A DNA stretch of 64,000 nt from contig NC_061797.1 in assembly GCF_021462225.1 (NCBI RefSeq), forward strand, positions 34,126,147 to 34,190,146. The letters are read 5' to 3'. The DNA comes from Girardinichthys multiradiatus. Taxonomy: Eukaryota; Chordata; Actinopteri; Cyprinodontiformes; Goodeidae. The notes under the pieces were generated by a model, which was given only the letters and a program-made list of their open reading frames with translations, was not told the origin of the DNA and ran no database searches. How positions within the stretch are numbered: the stretch's first letter is position 1; each line of letters opens with the position of its first letter. Below are positions 1 through 11,823 of the stretch, in pieces. The position numbers and the translations under genes were made by a program.

Positions 1-144
1 ACAGCTGTTGCCAGTTGCATAAAATCTGAGTCTGACAAACTGTCCTAATGTCCTTACGGTGTTTTCCTGGGATTCACTCAGTTGAATCCTTTAGCCAAAG
101 CCAATGTTTATAGAAAGATTACGAGCAATCAAAATAATTTCATT

Positions 145-730
145 ATACAAAGGCATCAGTAAGTAGAATGGCACAAAGACATTTCATAGAAGTATATACA
201 TGCAATATGCCATAGTACACTAAAGACAATCATCAATAACTGGAGAAAATAGTCATTGTCAAAAATTGGTCGTTTCTTTCAAAATTGATGAAAACACAGG
301 ACCGAAACTGGTCAGGGAGGTTGCCGAGGGATTTACCGTAACATTGAAAGAGCTGTAGGACTTTCCAACAAGAGCTGGTTGTGTTGTTCATGTAACAACA
401 GCCTCTTTTATTCTCCACATGTCTGGAATAAAAAGTAGGGTTGAAGAAACAGCACTCCACACCACCATTACTACATTGAAACATGACGGTGCCAGCATCA
501 CGCTCTAGGGTTATTCAGTTATTTAATATTCAGATTGGACCCCCGAAGCCTTTGTGAAGCTAAAGAAAAAGAGGGGTTTAATTTTTAGCATCACACTGAG
601 TCCAATCATATATCAAAGGCTATCTAAGAGTGGCTGGAACGGAAGAAAGCTTGAGTTTTGGAATGGCTTAGCCAGAGGTCAGAAAATCTGTGGGGTCACC
701 TGAAGATGCCTGTGGATAAGACATGTCATT
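145..730 (+). pseudogene. Decayed Tc1-like transposase relic
   Basis: Pieces of a Tc1/mariner transposase gene can be followed on this strand by similarity to common fish Tc1 copies. They begin with a helix-turn-helix linker stretch around 220-260 (the 'aagacaatcatcaat' block), then a stretch encoding IDE.T..KLVREV-type residues around 285-320. Next comes the start of the catalytic core around 480 (GAS.TL.G-like, normally GGSIMLWG). The block before the third catalytic residue lies around 655-700. Stops and indels break every frame, and I see neither terminal repeat clearly. It is a dead, old copy. The family assignment rests on recalled family sequence, not on a search. Confidence 0.6.
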
Positions 731-1294
731 TTGGTTGTAACTGTTTCCTAGAGTTTACAGGAATGCCTGTGAAACTCTCATCACTATAATAAAAGCAGCT
801 TAAAAACAAAACAAGCTACAGGTATAAACAAAGATACAAACATTCACATAGACCTCTGAGTGTTCTGGCAAAAAAAAAAATAAGAATATGAGGACAGCTG
901 TTTCAGATCAGTATCTGCTGTAGGAGTCAAGACCATCAACTCATTCTCTCTTTTACTTTTCATCCCATGGATTTGGACTGGTGCATCAAGCTTTTGCACT
1001 TTGATTCAGATAAAGCAATTATCAGCTTTGTGGAAGGTGGTTAATTACAACTGGCCAAAATACAGCAAATTCTAAAGAATTATGTCATTATGATTGATAT
1101 TTAAAGTAGCATGGTAACTTTGTGCCACCACTCATAAATATCCAAGTGAAGTGACCAAAAATTTGGTTATTAAGTACTGCTTGTGAGCATGGTGAAATCA
1201 ACAATAAATGTTGACACTACTGGTTCAAAGCTTTATTCCTTCTAAATATTATTAAAAAAAATTTTTTTCATTTTTTTGTGACTAATGTTTACTG
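731..1294. other. AT-rich spacer, nothing recognised
   Basis: No ORF, inverted repeat or known repeat end was seen between the Tc1 relic and the target duplication of the RTE element. There is a short A run near 873 and a T-rich stretch at 1250-1277. Confidence 0.5.
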
Positions 1295-1307
1295 ATGTTG
1301 TCATTTG

Positions 1308-3508
1308 TACTCGTACTCGTACTCGTCGTCTTCCGCTTATTCGGGACTGGGTCGCGGGTGCAGCAGACTCAGCAGAGACACCCAGACGTCCCTCTCCCCA
1401 GACACCTCCTCCAGCTCCTCCGCGGGGAGCACAAGGTGTTCCCAGGCCAGCCGAGAGACATAGTCTCTCCAGCGTGTCCTGGGCCGTCCCCTGGGAACAC
1501 CTCCCGAGGAAGGCGTCCAGGAGGCATCCGGTATAGATACCCGAGCCACCTCAACTGGCTCCTTCTCGATGTGGAGGAGCAGCGGCTCTACTCCGAGCCC
1601 CTCCCGGATGGCCGAGTTCCTCACCCTATCTCTAAGGGAGTGCCCGGCCACCCTACGGAGGAAGCTCATTTCAGCCGCTTGTATCTGGGCTCTCGTTCTT
1701 TCGGTCATGACCCAAAGTTCATGGCCATAGGTGAGGGTAGGAACGTAGACCGACCGGTAGATCGAGAGCTTCGCTTTTTGGCTCAGCTCTCTCTTCACCA
1801 CAACGAACCGGCACAGTGCCCCCATTACTGCGGCAGCCGCACCGATCCGCCTGTCGATCTCCCGCTCCATTCTTCCCTCACTCGTAAACAAGACCCCGAG
1901 ATACTTGAACTCCCCTCCAACCTGAAGAGGACAAGCAACCCTTTTCTGGTCGAGTACCATGGCCTCTGACTTGGAGGAGCTGATCTTCATCCCAGCCGCT
2001 TCACACTTGGCTGCGAACTGCCACAGCGCATGCTGTAGGTCTTGGCTAGAGGGGGCCAGCAGGACCACGTCATCTGCAAAAAGAAGAGACGAAATCCACT
2101 GGTCCCCAAACCAGACCCCCTCCGGCCCTTGGCTGCACCTAGAAATCCTGTCCATATAAGTTATGAACAGGATCGGTAACAAAGGGCAGCCCTGCCGGAG
2201 TCCAACATGCACCGGGAACAGATCCAACTTAGTGCCGGCAATGCGGACCAAACTCCTGCTCCGCTCGTACAGGGACTGGATGGCCCCTAATAAAGGGCCC
2301 CCGATTCCATACTCCTGGAGCACCCCCCACAGGGCATCATGAGGGACACAGTCGATTGCTTTCTCAAGGTCCACAAAACACATGTAAACCAGTTGGGCAA
2401 ACTCCCATGAACCCTCGAGTATCCTGTAGAGGTTATAGAGCTGGTCCAGTGTTCCACGGCTGGGACGAAAACCACACTGCTCCTTCTGAAGCCGAGGTTC
2501 GACTATCGGCCGGACTCTCCTCTCCAATACCCTGGCATAGGCCATACCAGGGAGGCTGAGGAGTGTGATCCCCCTGTAGTTGGAACACACCCTCCAGTCC
2601 CCTTTCTTATGAACAGGGACCACCACCCCAGTCTGCCAGTCCAGAGGCACTGTCCCCGACCGCCACGCAATGTTGAAGAAGCGTGTCAACCATGACAGCC
2701 CCACGACATCCAGAGATTTGAGGTACTCAGGGCGGATCTCATCCACCCCCAAAGCCTTGCCACCACGGAGTTTTTTAACCACCTCGGTGACTTCAGCCTG
2801 GGTGATGAAAGAGTCCAACCCCGAGTCCCCAGCCTCTGTTTCCACCAGGGAATGCGTGATGGCAGGATTGAGGAGATCATCGAAGTACTCCTTCCACCGC
2901 CCGATAATAACGTCCTCAGTCGAGGTCAGCAGCCTCCCATCCCCACTATAAACAGTGTTGGCGAAGCACTGCTTCCCCCTCCTGAGGCGCCGGACCGTTT
3001 GCCAGAATCGCTTTGAGGCCAACCGGTAGTCCTTCTCCATGGCCTCACCGAACTCCTCCCAGGCCCGAGTTTTTGCCTCTGCCACAGCCCAGGCCGCAGC
3101 ACGCTTGGCCTCACAGTACCCGTCAGCTGCCTCAGGAGTCCCACAAGCCCACCACAGCTGATAGGACTCCTTCTTCAGCTTGACAGCATTCCTTACTGCT
3201 GGTGCACCAGCCCGCCGCCTCTCCCCGTGGGCCACTCCAGAGTATAAGAGAGTCCAACCCTTCTCAAGGAGATAGGTTCCAGAGCCCACGCTGTGCGTGG
3301 AGGCGAGCCCGACTATTTCTAGTTGATATGTCTCAACATCCTGCACAAGCTCAGGTTCCTTCCCCCGAGCGAGGTGACATTCCATGTCCCTAGAGCCAGC
3401 CTAAGCATCCGGGGATTGGGCCGCTGAGGTCTCCACCTTCATCCGCCACCCAATCCTCTTTGCACCGGTCCCTCATGGTTCCCCCTGCAGGTGGTGGGCC
3501 CACTGGGG
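1308..3508 (-). mobile_element. RTE/Rex3-like LINE insertion with target duplication
   Basis: A non-LTR retrotransposon lies on the minus strand. It is flanked by a perfect 13-bp direct repeat, atgttgtcatttg, at 1295-1307 and 3510-3522, which marks the insertion. A neighbouring g at 1294 and 3509 makes it 14 bp if counted. The 5' leader is at 3386-3508. The ORF covers 1337-3385. The very short 3' end contains the block aataagcgg and finishes in about three copies of GAGTAC, in place of the GATG-type tail usual for Rex3. The strong duplication plus both ends suggests that one event inserted an element spanning 5' to 3'. The internal endonuclease deletion (see the ORF entry) may be older or younger than that. 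The clade call (RTE, close to Rex3) comes from recalled family features. Confidence 0.85.
1337..3385 (-). pseudogene. RTE-type reverse transcriptase ORF, endonuclease deleted
   Basis: A 682-residue open frame, the pol-like protein of the LINE. Such proteins nick target DNA with an AP-like endonuclease and prime reverse transcription there. Only the first ~60 residues of the endonuclease region remain. At about residue 60 the frame jumps to the linker normally found after that domain, so the catalytic endonuclease is missing. The reverse transcriptase is well kept: FVDLEKA with Asp near residue 339, GLRQGC near 395-400, and FADD at about 436-439. Near residues 612-640 a short stretch is out of frame relative to the family. 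An extra base near 1570 shifts the frame, and loss of sequence near 1500 restores it. The C-terminal GRPRTRWRDY motif is present. The frame is long for a relic, but without its endonuclease the protein should not be autonomous. Confidence 0.85.
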
Positions 3509-3564
3509 GATGTTGTCATTTGATTAGAGAAATTAATACATTTTACTGTAAGACTTTCACTTAG

Positions 3565-3701
3565 GTTTGTGTGTTGCCCTGCGATGGACTGGCGATCTGT
3601 CCAGGATGTACCCCCGCCTCTCGCCCATAGAATGCTGGATAAAGGTACCAGCTTCCCCACGACCCACTGTGGAATAAGCGGTAGAAAATGACTGACTGAC
3701 T
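3565..3701 (+). mobile_element. 5'-truncated tRNA-derived SINE, 3' part
   Basis: This is the 3' third of the SINE family whose longest copy is at 16486-16849. It contains the block from ccctgcgatggactgg to ggaataagcgg and ends in (GACT)n. A perfect 13-bp repeat, gactttcacttag, flanks it at 3552-3564 and 3702-3714. It is therefore a genuine 5'-truncated insertion, as LINE-type priming produces. Confidence 0.85.
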
Positions 3702-3714
3702 GACTTTCACTTAG

Positions 3715-5660
3715 ATATGTTTTACATGTAAAACCATGGGTGCCTTGCAATATGGTAAAGTCAGCTCTTAAGCCAGATTGAAGTAGATGCGTATTTCTTT
3801 TTCTTAAAACGTAGATAATTTAAATTCACTGTAAAGATATAGAAACAAAAAATAAAAATAAAACAACCCCCCCAAAGAAATCTAAGATATTTTTTGTGGC
3901 TAACTTTGCTATTTCTTTTAGAGCTGCTGAAAACTACAAAAGTCCTTCTCAATATTGTAGTAGCCTACACTGTAGCAGAGCATAACTGCTAGTAGGTAAT
4001 ATAAAATAGCTGTTTTAAAAAAAGAAAATAGTTCAAAGAATTGACCTTCCATAATAAATACATGCAATATTTAAAAAAAAGGCGTTAGGAAGCATTGATA
4101 TATTAGAATAAATAAAAATAAAACGTCCTAGTCTTATGAAAAAACATTATCATAGGACACATCAAAATGTCTGTTTTCACGAATGCAATGACTCACACCG
4201 GGTGATGTCCTATCTTTAGTAATTCTGTGAATACAGTGCTAAGGGGCAAAATATGCTGTCGTCCTGCTAATGAAGCTTTCAGCCCTGCACCACAACCACA
4301 CAATGACAGCTGGCAGGGGAGGGCCAGGAACTACATGCCATGAAATAAGAGGGGGTAAAAATTGATTAGCAATTTTCATTTGCGCTAAGCTAAACAAAAG
4401 GAGACTGCTGCCCTACTCTGCATATCATCGTGGGGTGGAGGAGGAGGGTGGGCAGAGCTGATGGCGTTGGGCTGGGATGGGAAGCGATCTTTCAGTGCTC
4501 AAGGCACCTATTGTTCAGTTATAGAGGATGTGGGTGTGCATTGGGGGAAGGTTTTGGGACAAAAGGGGACTAAAATGAGTAGACAAGAGAACTGGGGATG
4601 AAGAAAGAGCCAGGGGAAACTAGAAAGATGTTGAGAGCCCTAGGTGAGGAAAATGGGAAAGGAATATGAGAAAGTGAAGGAGGTGCACTGAAAACAGGGA
4701 GTGGGATAATTTTCACTGGGAATGACAAGGAATGTTGGGAGAAAAAAAGGGTTCATGAATGGGAAACTCAAACAGCATGGCAGACGGAGGTAGAGGCCCA
4801 GAACTGAAGGGAAAAAGTAATGGAATTAGGGAGGGGATATTTGGCAAGTCAGAGGGGAGGAATAAGTTGAGTGTTCTCCAGGACTTCATGATCAATTCTG
4901 GAAATTGAAACTGGACCTGGATGGAGTCATCATGCACTTTGAACAACAAAAGCAAAGTGTCAGGAAGAAAACAAATGACACCCTCTCATCACTTTCAAAG
5001 TTATTAAAACCATTGGATGTATTGAATATAAAAGCTCTAACAATGGAGAAATTTGCCAACCCCAAGGGAAAAAAGTAAGTACGTATGCAGTATTGTGGCC
5101 AAGCCATGTTGTTGTATGGGCAGTTTTCTTGAGGGTATTTTTGGCATGACCAGGAAGCTTGGCGGCTAATTGAAGAAGGAACTAAAATGCATTATACACA
5201 CAAACACACCCATCTGACAACAATACGCACATGCATGGTGTTAAATGCAAAATGGTGGAAAAAATAGCAGCTGGTAGGAAAATAAGAAAAAAAAAAACAT
5301 CAACAACCTTTAACCAAAACACTGTACACAACTCTAAATTTAATTTTCTGCAAGATTAAGCACAGTAATGACTAGCTTTATAAAAACCCAAAACTAATGG
5401 CTTCCAGTGAGCCAATCTATAGGCATCGATCTGTTCAGTATCTCATAGACTCACAGTTTACACCCTATAAATGAAGGAATGAGGAGGAAAAAAGAGGAAA
5501 AAAACAGGATAGGTACAACTTTAAATCGAAAAAGAGGGTAGGATCTGATGGTGAGAGAGAGGCAAGTGAAAGCTGGGACAAGGATTAAAGTAATAAGGAA
5601 ATAAGGAATGTGCAGGAAAAATTATGAAGTGTTGTGTTCAGTTTTGCGTATTCAAGTGTA
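3715..5660. other. Non-coding spacer, possible conserved block
   Basis: No gene or transposon was recognised. 4430-4880 is purine-rich. 4290-4440 is a mixed-composition block with densely packed TAAT, octamer-like and AAACAAAAG motifs. It looks like vertebrate conserved non-coding DNA, but this cannot be shown without alignment. Confidence 0.4.
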
Positions 5661-5664
5661 TTAT

Positions 5665-5995
5665 ATTGTAATAGGAAGGAGTACTTCGAGGATCACCCAG
5701 GCCGAAGTCATCAAGGTGGTTAAAAAGCCTCACGGTGGCATTAGTTCTGGGGTGGATGAGATCCGTCTCGAGTACCTCAGGTTTCTGTATATTGTGGGGT
5801 TGTTGTGGCTGTCATGCCTCTTCAATATCGACTGGCGGTTGTGGACAGTGCCTATGGACTGGCAGACCGGGGTGGTGGTCCCCACAAAAAGAGGGACCAG
5901 AGGGAGTGTTCCAACTACAGTGTGACCTCACTCCTCAGCCTCCCCTGGGAAGCGATTGCCAGGGTTTTGGAGAGGAGAGCCCAGATATGCAAAAG
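5665..5995 (+). pseudogene. RTE-like LINE reverse transcriptase fragment
   Basis: This piece encodes a broken version of residues ~190-290 of the 1337-3385 protein: ITQAEV.KVVKK, GVDEIR.EYL and DWQTGVVVP are all readable. The frame shifts near 5890 at the block corresponding to HKKGD. It starts at a fragment of KEYF (about 5679) and ends after VLERRAQI near 5992. Both ends are truncated and no target duplication was seen. It is a second, older copy of the same LINE family, on the opposite strand. Confidence 0.8.
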
Positions 5996-7301
5996 ACCAC
6001 AAATATAGTATGTTGTAGTATTCTGATTGTAATTATTTTATTGTTATCTAACTGTTTTTCTCCTTGTGTTTGGTTTATAGTCTAAGTTTTTGTCACAATA
6101 GTTTATTTTTTGCTCCATTTAATTTTGGCTTTTGTTTCCTGTGCTTCCCTCTCATGTTTATTTTGCCATTCCTCCATAGCCGGTCTCCGTCAGTTGTTTC
6201 TAGCTCTTTGATATTTCTGAGATTCTAAGTTAATCAATCCGATGTGTTCCTTGTTCAATAATCACTTCCCCAGCACTAACACTTCTCATTTCAGTCAGTT
6301 CTTTATCAGATCCTGGTTTTTATTGTCATGTTGTTGTTTTTTTTTTCGGTTTGCCTGCTCTTGTGCAACTTTTAATAATTCTAATTAATAATTATTAATT
6401 ATTAACAAAATTACCAATAGAGTTAAAATATAGAATTTTAGTCATACTTACAAATCATGCACCCCTGACCAGGAATCATTAGCCAAACAACTTTCGGTCT
6501 GTCAAGTAATGTCCTATGAACACCAGCCCAATATGGTGTGATCTTATGGAACACTTGATGAAGGAGATAATTTGAGCACTGGTGCTCAGCACACATATAG
6601 AATAAACACTGAGAATTCTTTAAAATATAAGAATATATTAACAAAAACAATTAAACCCAAAGTTATAATATTTCATTTAGCAAACTCTTCAACGGGGCTG
6701 TTTGTCTTATTTTCAGCCGTTATACAGTTACCCGATATGGAGACAGCTAACCGTATTTTATTTTGGATCCAAGGATTCTTTGAAAAAGAAGAGTCTTATT
6801 CTTATTCGAGTTTCAGACCCTTTTGCATGTTGCCTCTCCTTATGCTGTCGGACATAGAGAAAGAGGTGAGACTGGGAGCAGTGTTTGGTTCATGGATCCC
6901 CATGACATCACGGGGATTCCCGCTGTGACTCCTCCTTCCTGGGCTAGTCTAAGATAGGTTAATGCTGCGCCTTAAAGGATTCAGTTTTTTTTTTTTTTTT
7001 TTTAACCTGTCTGTAGTTCTCTGTGTACAGTTCAAGTCCATATTTCATCCATGGCTGGGGTACAACACTGCAGTTGTGCTTCTTTTAGGTTTCCTTAGTG
7101 GTTGGTAGTAGTTGTATTAACATCTCTCACTGTAGTGTGATCTTGTCTGCCTCCTAATTGCGATTGGGTCCTTCACTATAACTCATTAAATATTGCTTCA
7201 CTCTGTAGAGTTCTGCTTTAAATTATGTGACAGAAACGCATCTACATTTGGTATTGTTTAAAGACTTAATACATTACAATTATGCACCAGCCACTCAAAC
7301 A
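5996..7301. other. Spacer with no recognised gene
   Basis: AT-rich, with T runs near 6340 and 6985-7003 and an AT palindromic patch at 6372-6405. A 118-codon open frame at 6572-6928 has no recognisable domain and is probably fortuitous. Confidence 0.4.
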
Positions 7302-7303
7302 TA

Positions 7304-8290
7304 CAGTACAGACCAAAAGTTTGGACACACCTTCTCATTCAAAGAGTTTTCTTTATTTTCATGGCTATGAATATTGTAGCTTCACACTGAAGACATCAAA
7401 ACTATGAATTAACACATGTGGAATTATATACTTAACAAAAAGTGTGAAACAACTGAAAATATGTATCAGGCAACGAGCAGAAGAGACTTGTTTGGGCTAA
7501 AGAACACAAGGAATGAACATTAGTGGAAATCTGTCCTTTGGTCTGATGAGTCCAAGTTTGAGATCTTTGGTTCCAACCACCATGTCTTTGTGCGGTGCAG
7601 AAGAGGTGAACGGATGGACTCTACATGCCTGGTTCCCACCGTGAAGCATGGAGGAGGTGTGATGGTGTGGGGGTGTTTTGCTGGTGACACTGTTGGGGAT
7701 TTATTCAAAATTGAAGGCATACTGAACCAGCATGGCTACCACAGCATCTTGCAGCGGCATGCTATTCCATCTGGTTTGCGTTTAGTTGGACCATCATTTA
7801 TTTTTCAACAGGACAATGACCCCAAACACACCTCCAGGCTGTGTAAGGGCTATTTGACCAAGAAGGAGAGTGATGGGGGTGCTGCGCCAGATGACCTGGC
7901 CTCCACAGTCACCAGACCTGAACCCAATCGAGATGGTGTGGAGTGAGCTGGACCGCAGAGTGAAGGCAAAAGGGCCAACAAGTGCTAAGCATCTCTGGGA
8001 ACTCCTTCAAGACTGTTGGAAAACCATTTCAGGTGACTACCTCTTGAAGCTCATCAACAGAATGCCAAGAGTGTGCGGAGCAGTAATCAAAGCAAAAGGT
8101 GGCTACTTAGAAGAACCTAGAATAAAAGACATATGTTCAGTTGTTTGACACTTTTTTGTTCAGTATATAATTCCACATGTGTTAATTCATAGTTTTGATG
8201 CCTTCAGTGTGAATCTACAATATTCATTGACATGAAAATAAAGAAAACTCTTTGAATGAGAAGGTGTGTCCAAACTTTTGGTCTGTACTG
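7304..8290 (+). mobile_element. Internally deleted Tc1-like transposon with intact ends
   Basis: The terminal inverted repeats start cagtacagaccaaaagtttgg and run about 160 bp (7304-7466 and the mirror up to 8290), with only scattered mismatches. TA dinucleotides flank both ends (7302-7303 and 8291-8292), as expected for Tc1/mariner target duplication. The element is 987 bp instead of ~1.6 kb, because the DNA-binding half of the transposase gene is missing between about 7467 and 7480. The ends are good enough that it could still have been moved in trans by a related transposase. Confidence 0.9.
7480..8148 (+). pseudogene. Truncated, frameshifted Tc1-like transposase
   Basis: This is the catalytic domain of a DD34E transposase, which cuts and pastes the element at TA sites. 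WSDESKF holds the first Asp (7545-7547), FQQDNDPKHT the second, and SPDLNPIEMVW the catalytic Glu, which is retained. The N-terminal helix-turn-helix region is deleted. A run of five G at about 7874-7878 shifts the frame between DNDPKHT...KKESD and VLRQMTWPPQSPD, so two overlapping open frames (7590-7946 and 7870-8148) carry one protein. It ends at 8148 after the usual KGGYLEEPR region. It is non-functional. Confidence 0.9.
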
Positions 8291-8292
8291 TA

Positions 8293-11200
8293 AGTATCAG
8301 AAATATAAGTATCAATAATAAAAAATGGATAAGATTCTTTTCTAAAAACAATAGCGATTTCCAAAATTTTGTACTGTCTACAGGAAGACAATTTACCATT
8401 TTTTCTATTTTGTTTTATTTACAAAAGTGACTTGCCAGGTTTTCAGAGGTAAACGTATCAGTGAAATTTGAGCTTAACAATCATATACAAGGAGAGATTA
8501 TCAAAAATTGCAAGCTATTTTCCAAGTTTAAAAGATATTTAAATAAATACAACACACAACCTGTCGTTTTTTCCATAATTCTCTCGTCCCCTCTATTGAA
8601 AATAGATTTTTGCCCATTTTTTCAGAATTGCAACTGAAAATAGCCAAATAATAGCTTCCAGTTCTGAGCATTTAAATGCATTTTGGTATTGTTGTTCTTA
8701 TGACTACCAATACTGAGATTGACCACTTGTTTAAAGTTGAGTTATCATCTGATAAAATCCTTTACACACAAGAGCACTAACTAGCAACCATACTCTTTCC
8801 ATCCTGACAGTAAATAGACTACATATGTTGTACAATATATCAACTTCTTGCAAAATCTTTAAATTACACTGTGCTTTCATAGACAAAATTTTAAAAAGGC
8901 ACCCCACCTGGAGTTCAAATATGCCACAAAGAAAATTTTTATATTAAGAAAGACAAACAGCCATTTAGTGGTCTTCTACTTTGTTAATCCTGCACTTAAT
9001 CGATTTGTAGTGGTTCCCTGACGAAGAACTAAAGGTGGCAGCATATGAGAATGAGGAGGACAAACTGAAATAAAACACTCCTCTACTGAAAATGCACAGC
9101 AGCTTAAATCCCTGTGGATTGAACTTCTAAATACTTCTATTCAAGTCAATTAATTCATGCATATATTCTTCAGCTCTTTTCATGTCATTTAATATGATGA
9201 AGGGAAAATTATTTGGGAAATGGAGGTGGGGGGTTGGTGGAGCTATACATCTTGAAGCATGTACACACATTCACAGATACATATCTACATGCTACATTCA
9301 TGTATTTTAAGAGAGAATGGAAGGTGGGCGTGTTAGGACTGAAAGAGGCCTGTTGACTGACATATTCTGACAGCTGAATACTAATCATGAGATCAACTTC
9401 TGGCCAAATCTGCAGGATCTCACTGGGGCTTCTGGCTGAGAGAAGCATAAAAAGGACCACCAGCTCATGGACTCAACAACTTAAAATCTCAAGAGGAAGA
9501 AAAAATTGAGCTTGGGGAATTTGACCACAAAAAATGCCAGGTCAGAACTAAAATTATCTAAATGACATGAGGGAGGTGCAAAAAGAAAATCATTAAAGGA
9601 ACCAATCTGATAAAAGACAAAGAAAGCTTTAAAAAAGGCAGAGGTTTTTACTTTAAAAACTACTACCACAAACAAGAAAGAAAAATAAAACCAAAAGGAT
9701 ATGCCAGTAACAAGGTCAAAATCCTTAATTACCCAGAAACACAAAGAGTTCAGCATTTTCAAAAGAATTAATTTCCCGTTTCCTATGATGTGAATGATTT
9801 GGTGTCCCAGTGACATCATCTTGGCCTAAAGTAGAGTGCAGTCTGAAGCACCTGAAAAAGCCTCAAGTTTCCAGTTACCCATCTGTGTTCAAGTGCATGT
9901 TTCTCTGTGCAGTTGCATTTGTGTGAATCTAAGCAGCCTGCCAAACTGTAATAATAGAAACAATATCACCTGGAAAGGTTTCCAGATAAAAATAAGTTTG
10001 AATCTGGCCTGGTTTACGAAGAAACTACAATGTTCATGCAGGTTTTTACAATAATCTGTTTTTTAAACAAATAGCAGAAGTATTAAAATTGCAGATGTTC
10101 AGTAAAAAAAGAAACAAACATTTTTAAATCCAAAGCATCTCTGAGATTATTTTGTACATTGAGTTATCAGAGATATGTAGGAGATCTAGAAGAGAAACAG
10201 AAAAAAAATATCCGAAGTTTACAGGTAACACTTTACCGTTGTAAGACTTAGGAAACACAGGAGCAGCCATGATTCTCTAAATGGCCACCAAACTGTTCTA
10301 CACAATGTCCCATTAACAATGATGTATTCTGAACTTTACAGTGGTGGCTAAACCAGGATTATTTTTAATGAATTTTTGACCAATTAAAGAACCTGCACAA
10401 CCAGTTGCTGTTCAAACAGAATCTTGAAACATTGCATGACACACAACTGAGCTTACAACCTGTTGATTTTTCTGGCACTTACTCAATGATAATGTAAAAT
10501 TATTGCTATAATATGCAATTAAATGATTTTATATGATACATGTGCAGTACAAAGCTTACGCTACACCGGTGCATTAACTTAAACATAGAATGTAATTCAC
10601 TTTTGCTTAAAGATATCAAATTCACCCACTATTTTATATATGTCTTTCTAATTAAAGCGTTGTAAGTATTTTCTGAAACTGAGCTTAACCTGACACGGAA
10701 AACTTTTCCCTTCTCAGCTATTTCAAGCAAATACTCATTAAGCAGAAATACTTCCAGAGATTGCAGCTCTATGCCTATACAGGTTTTTAATTATAGATTT
10801 TAGGGAGGTGATCAGGATTCATATGTTGTTTTTTTAATACTCTGAATTTTGCCTTCCAGTTTTTAGTTAATAATGATAAATGACACATACACAACCAGAC
10901 TGTTTTTCATATCTGTGAGTAAATAAATGCTGTTCCTGGTACAAACCTTGATGTGACAGTTATTTGGTCATCCATTCAAAGAAGTGTCAGTAGCACTGCT
11001 CCTCTTACCTGATATTTTTCTTGTAGGGTGTCTGCTGCAAGCTGTGTTCACTCCTGACATACTGAAATCAAACAAAGGAAAGACAAATACTGTAGCTGAA
11101 ACAATGTTAAGAGAAAAAAATAATCACACAGCAAACAGTCTTTAAACATTACATCTCTCTTGCTTCATGTCTTCGAGCGCTCCCTCTTGTCGACATATTC

Positions 11201-11502
11201 CTTATTCTCTGGTCTTTTCACAGGCACCATAACTTCTGTCACTCTGATCAGACATCAGTCCATCCCTCTGACTGGCTGACCCAACTGGTGCACTAACCAG
11301 TGACATGCTTTAATTATTGAACGGCTGACCTCAATTTGTTGGCTAGACCATGCTAAAACACAGACATTGCACCATATACACACGTGCCTGCATTTTACCA
11401 CCATGGTAACTTACAACTTTAGTTTCTGGTCACTTAACATGTTGGTTGGAAATGGTTTCTGAAGTCTAAATACATATATGTATTACTATATAAATATATA
11501 TA
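8293..11502. other. AT-rich spacer, nothing recognised
   Basis: More than 3 kb with no supported coding sequence and no repeat that I recognise. The small open frames here lack domains. Short TA-rich stretches occur near 11470-11505, just before the SINE. Confidence 0.5.
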
Positions 11503-11823
11503 TAGCATTGCTGCCTTGCAGCAAAAAGGTCCTGGGTTCGACTCCCGGCCGGGGGTCTTTCTGCATTGAGTTTGCTTGCTCTCCCCCAGTATGCGTGGGT
11601 TCTCTCCAGTTACTCCAGCTTCCTCCCACAGTCCAAAAACGTGACTGTTAGGTTATTTGGTCTCTCTAAATTTTCCCTTAGGTGTGAATGCGTGTGTGCA
11701 TGGTTGTTTGTCCTGCGTGTCACTGAGTGACCTTGCGAAGGACTGGCGACCTGTCCAGGTGGTACCCTGTCTGTCGTCTGTAGACCGCTGGAGATTGGCA
11801 CCTGCTCCCCCGCAACCCTATAC
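11503..11823 (+). mobile_element. tRNA-derived SINE, lacking its extreme 5' end
   Basis: Same family as 16486-16849. The head with the A box is lost, but the RNA polymerase III B box is perfect (ggttcgactcc, 11535-11545). The body (tttgcttgctctccccc, cctcccacagtccaaaaac, gaaggactggcgacctgtccagg) is readable. The 3' aataagcgg tail is degraded after ccccgcaaccc. Confidence 0.8.

Noticed and set aside
1285..2951. Plus-strand frames of 60-224 codons
   Set aside because: Antisense shadows of the LINE reverse transcriptase on the minus strand. They have no domain of their own.
6572..6928. 118-codon plus-strand frame
   Set aside because: No domain or homology that I recognise, and composition like the surrounding spacer.
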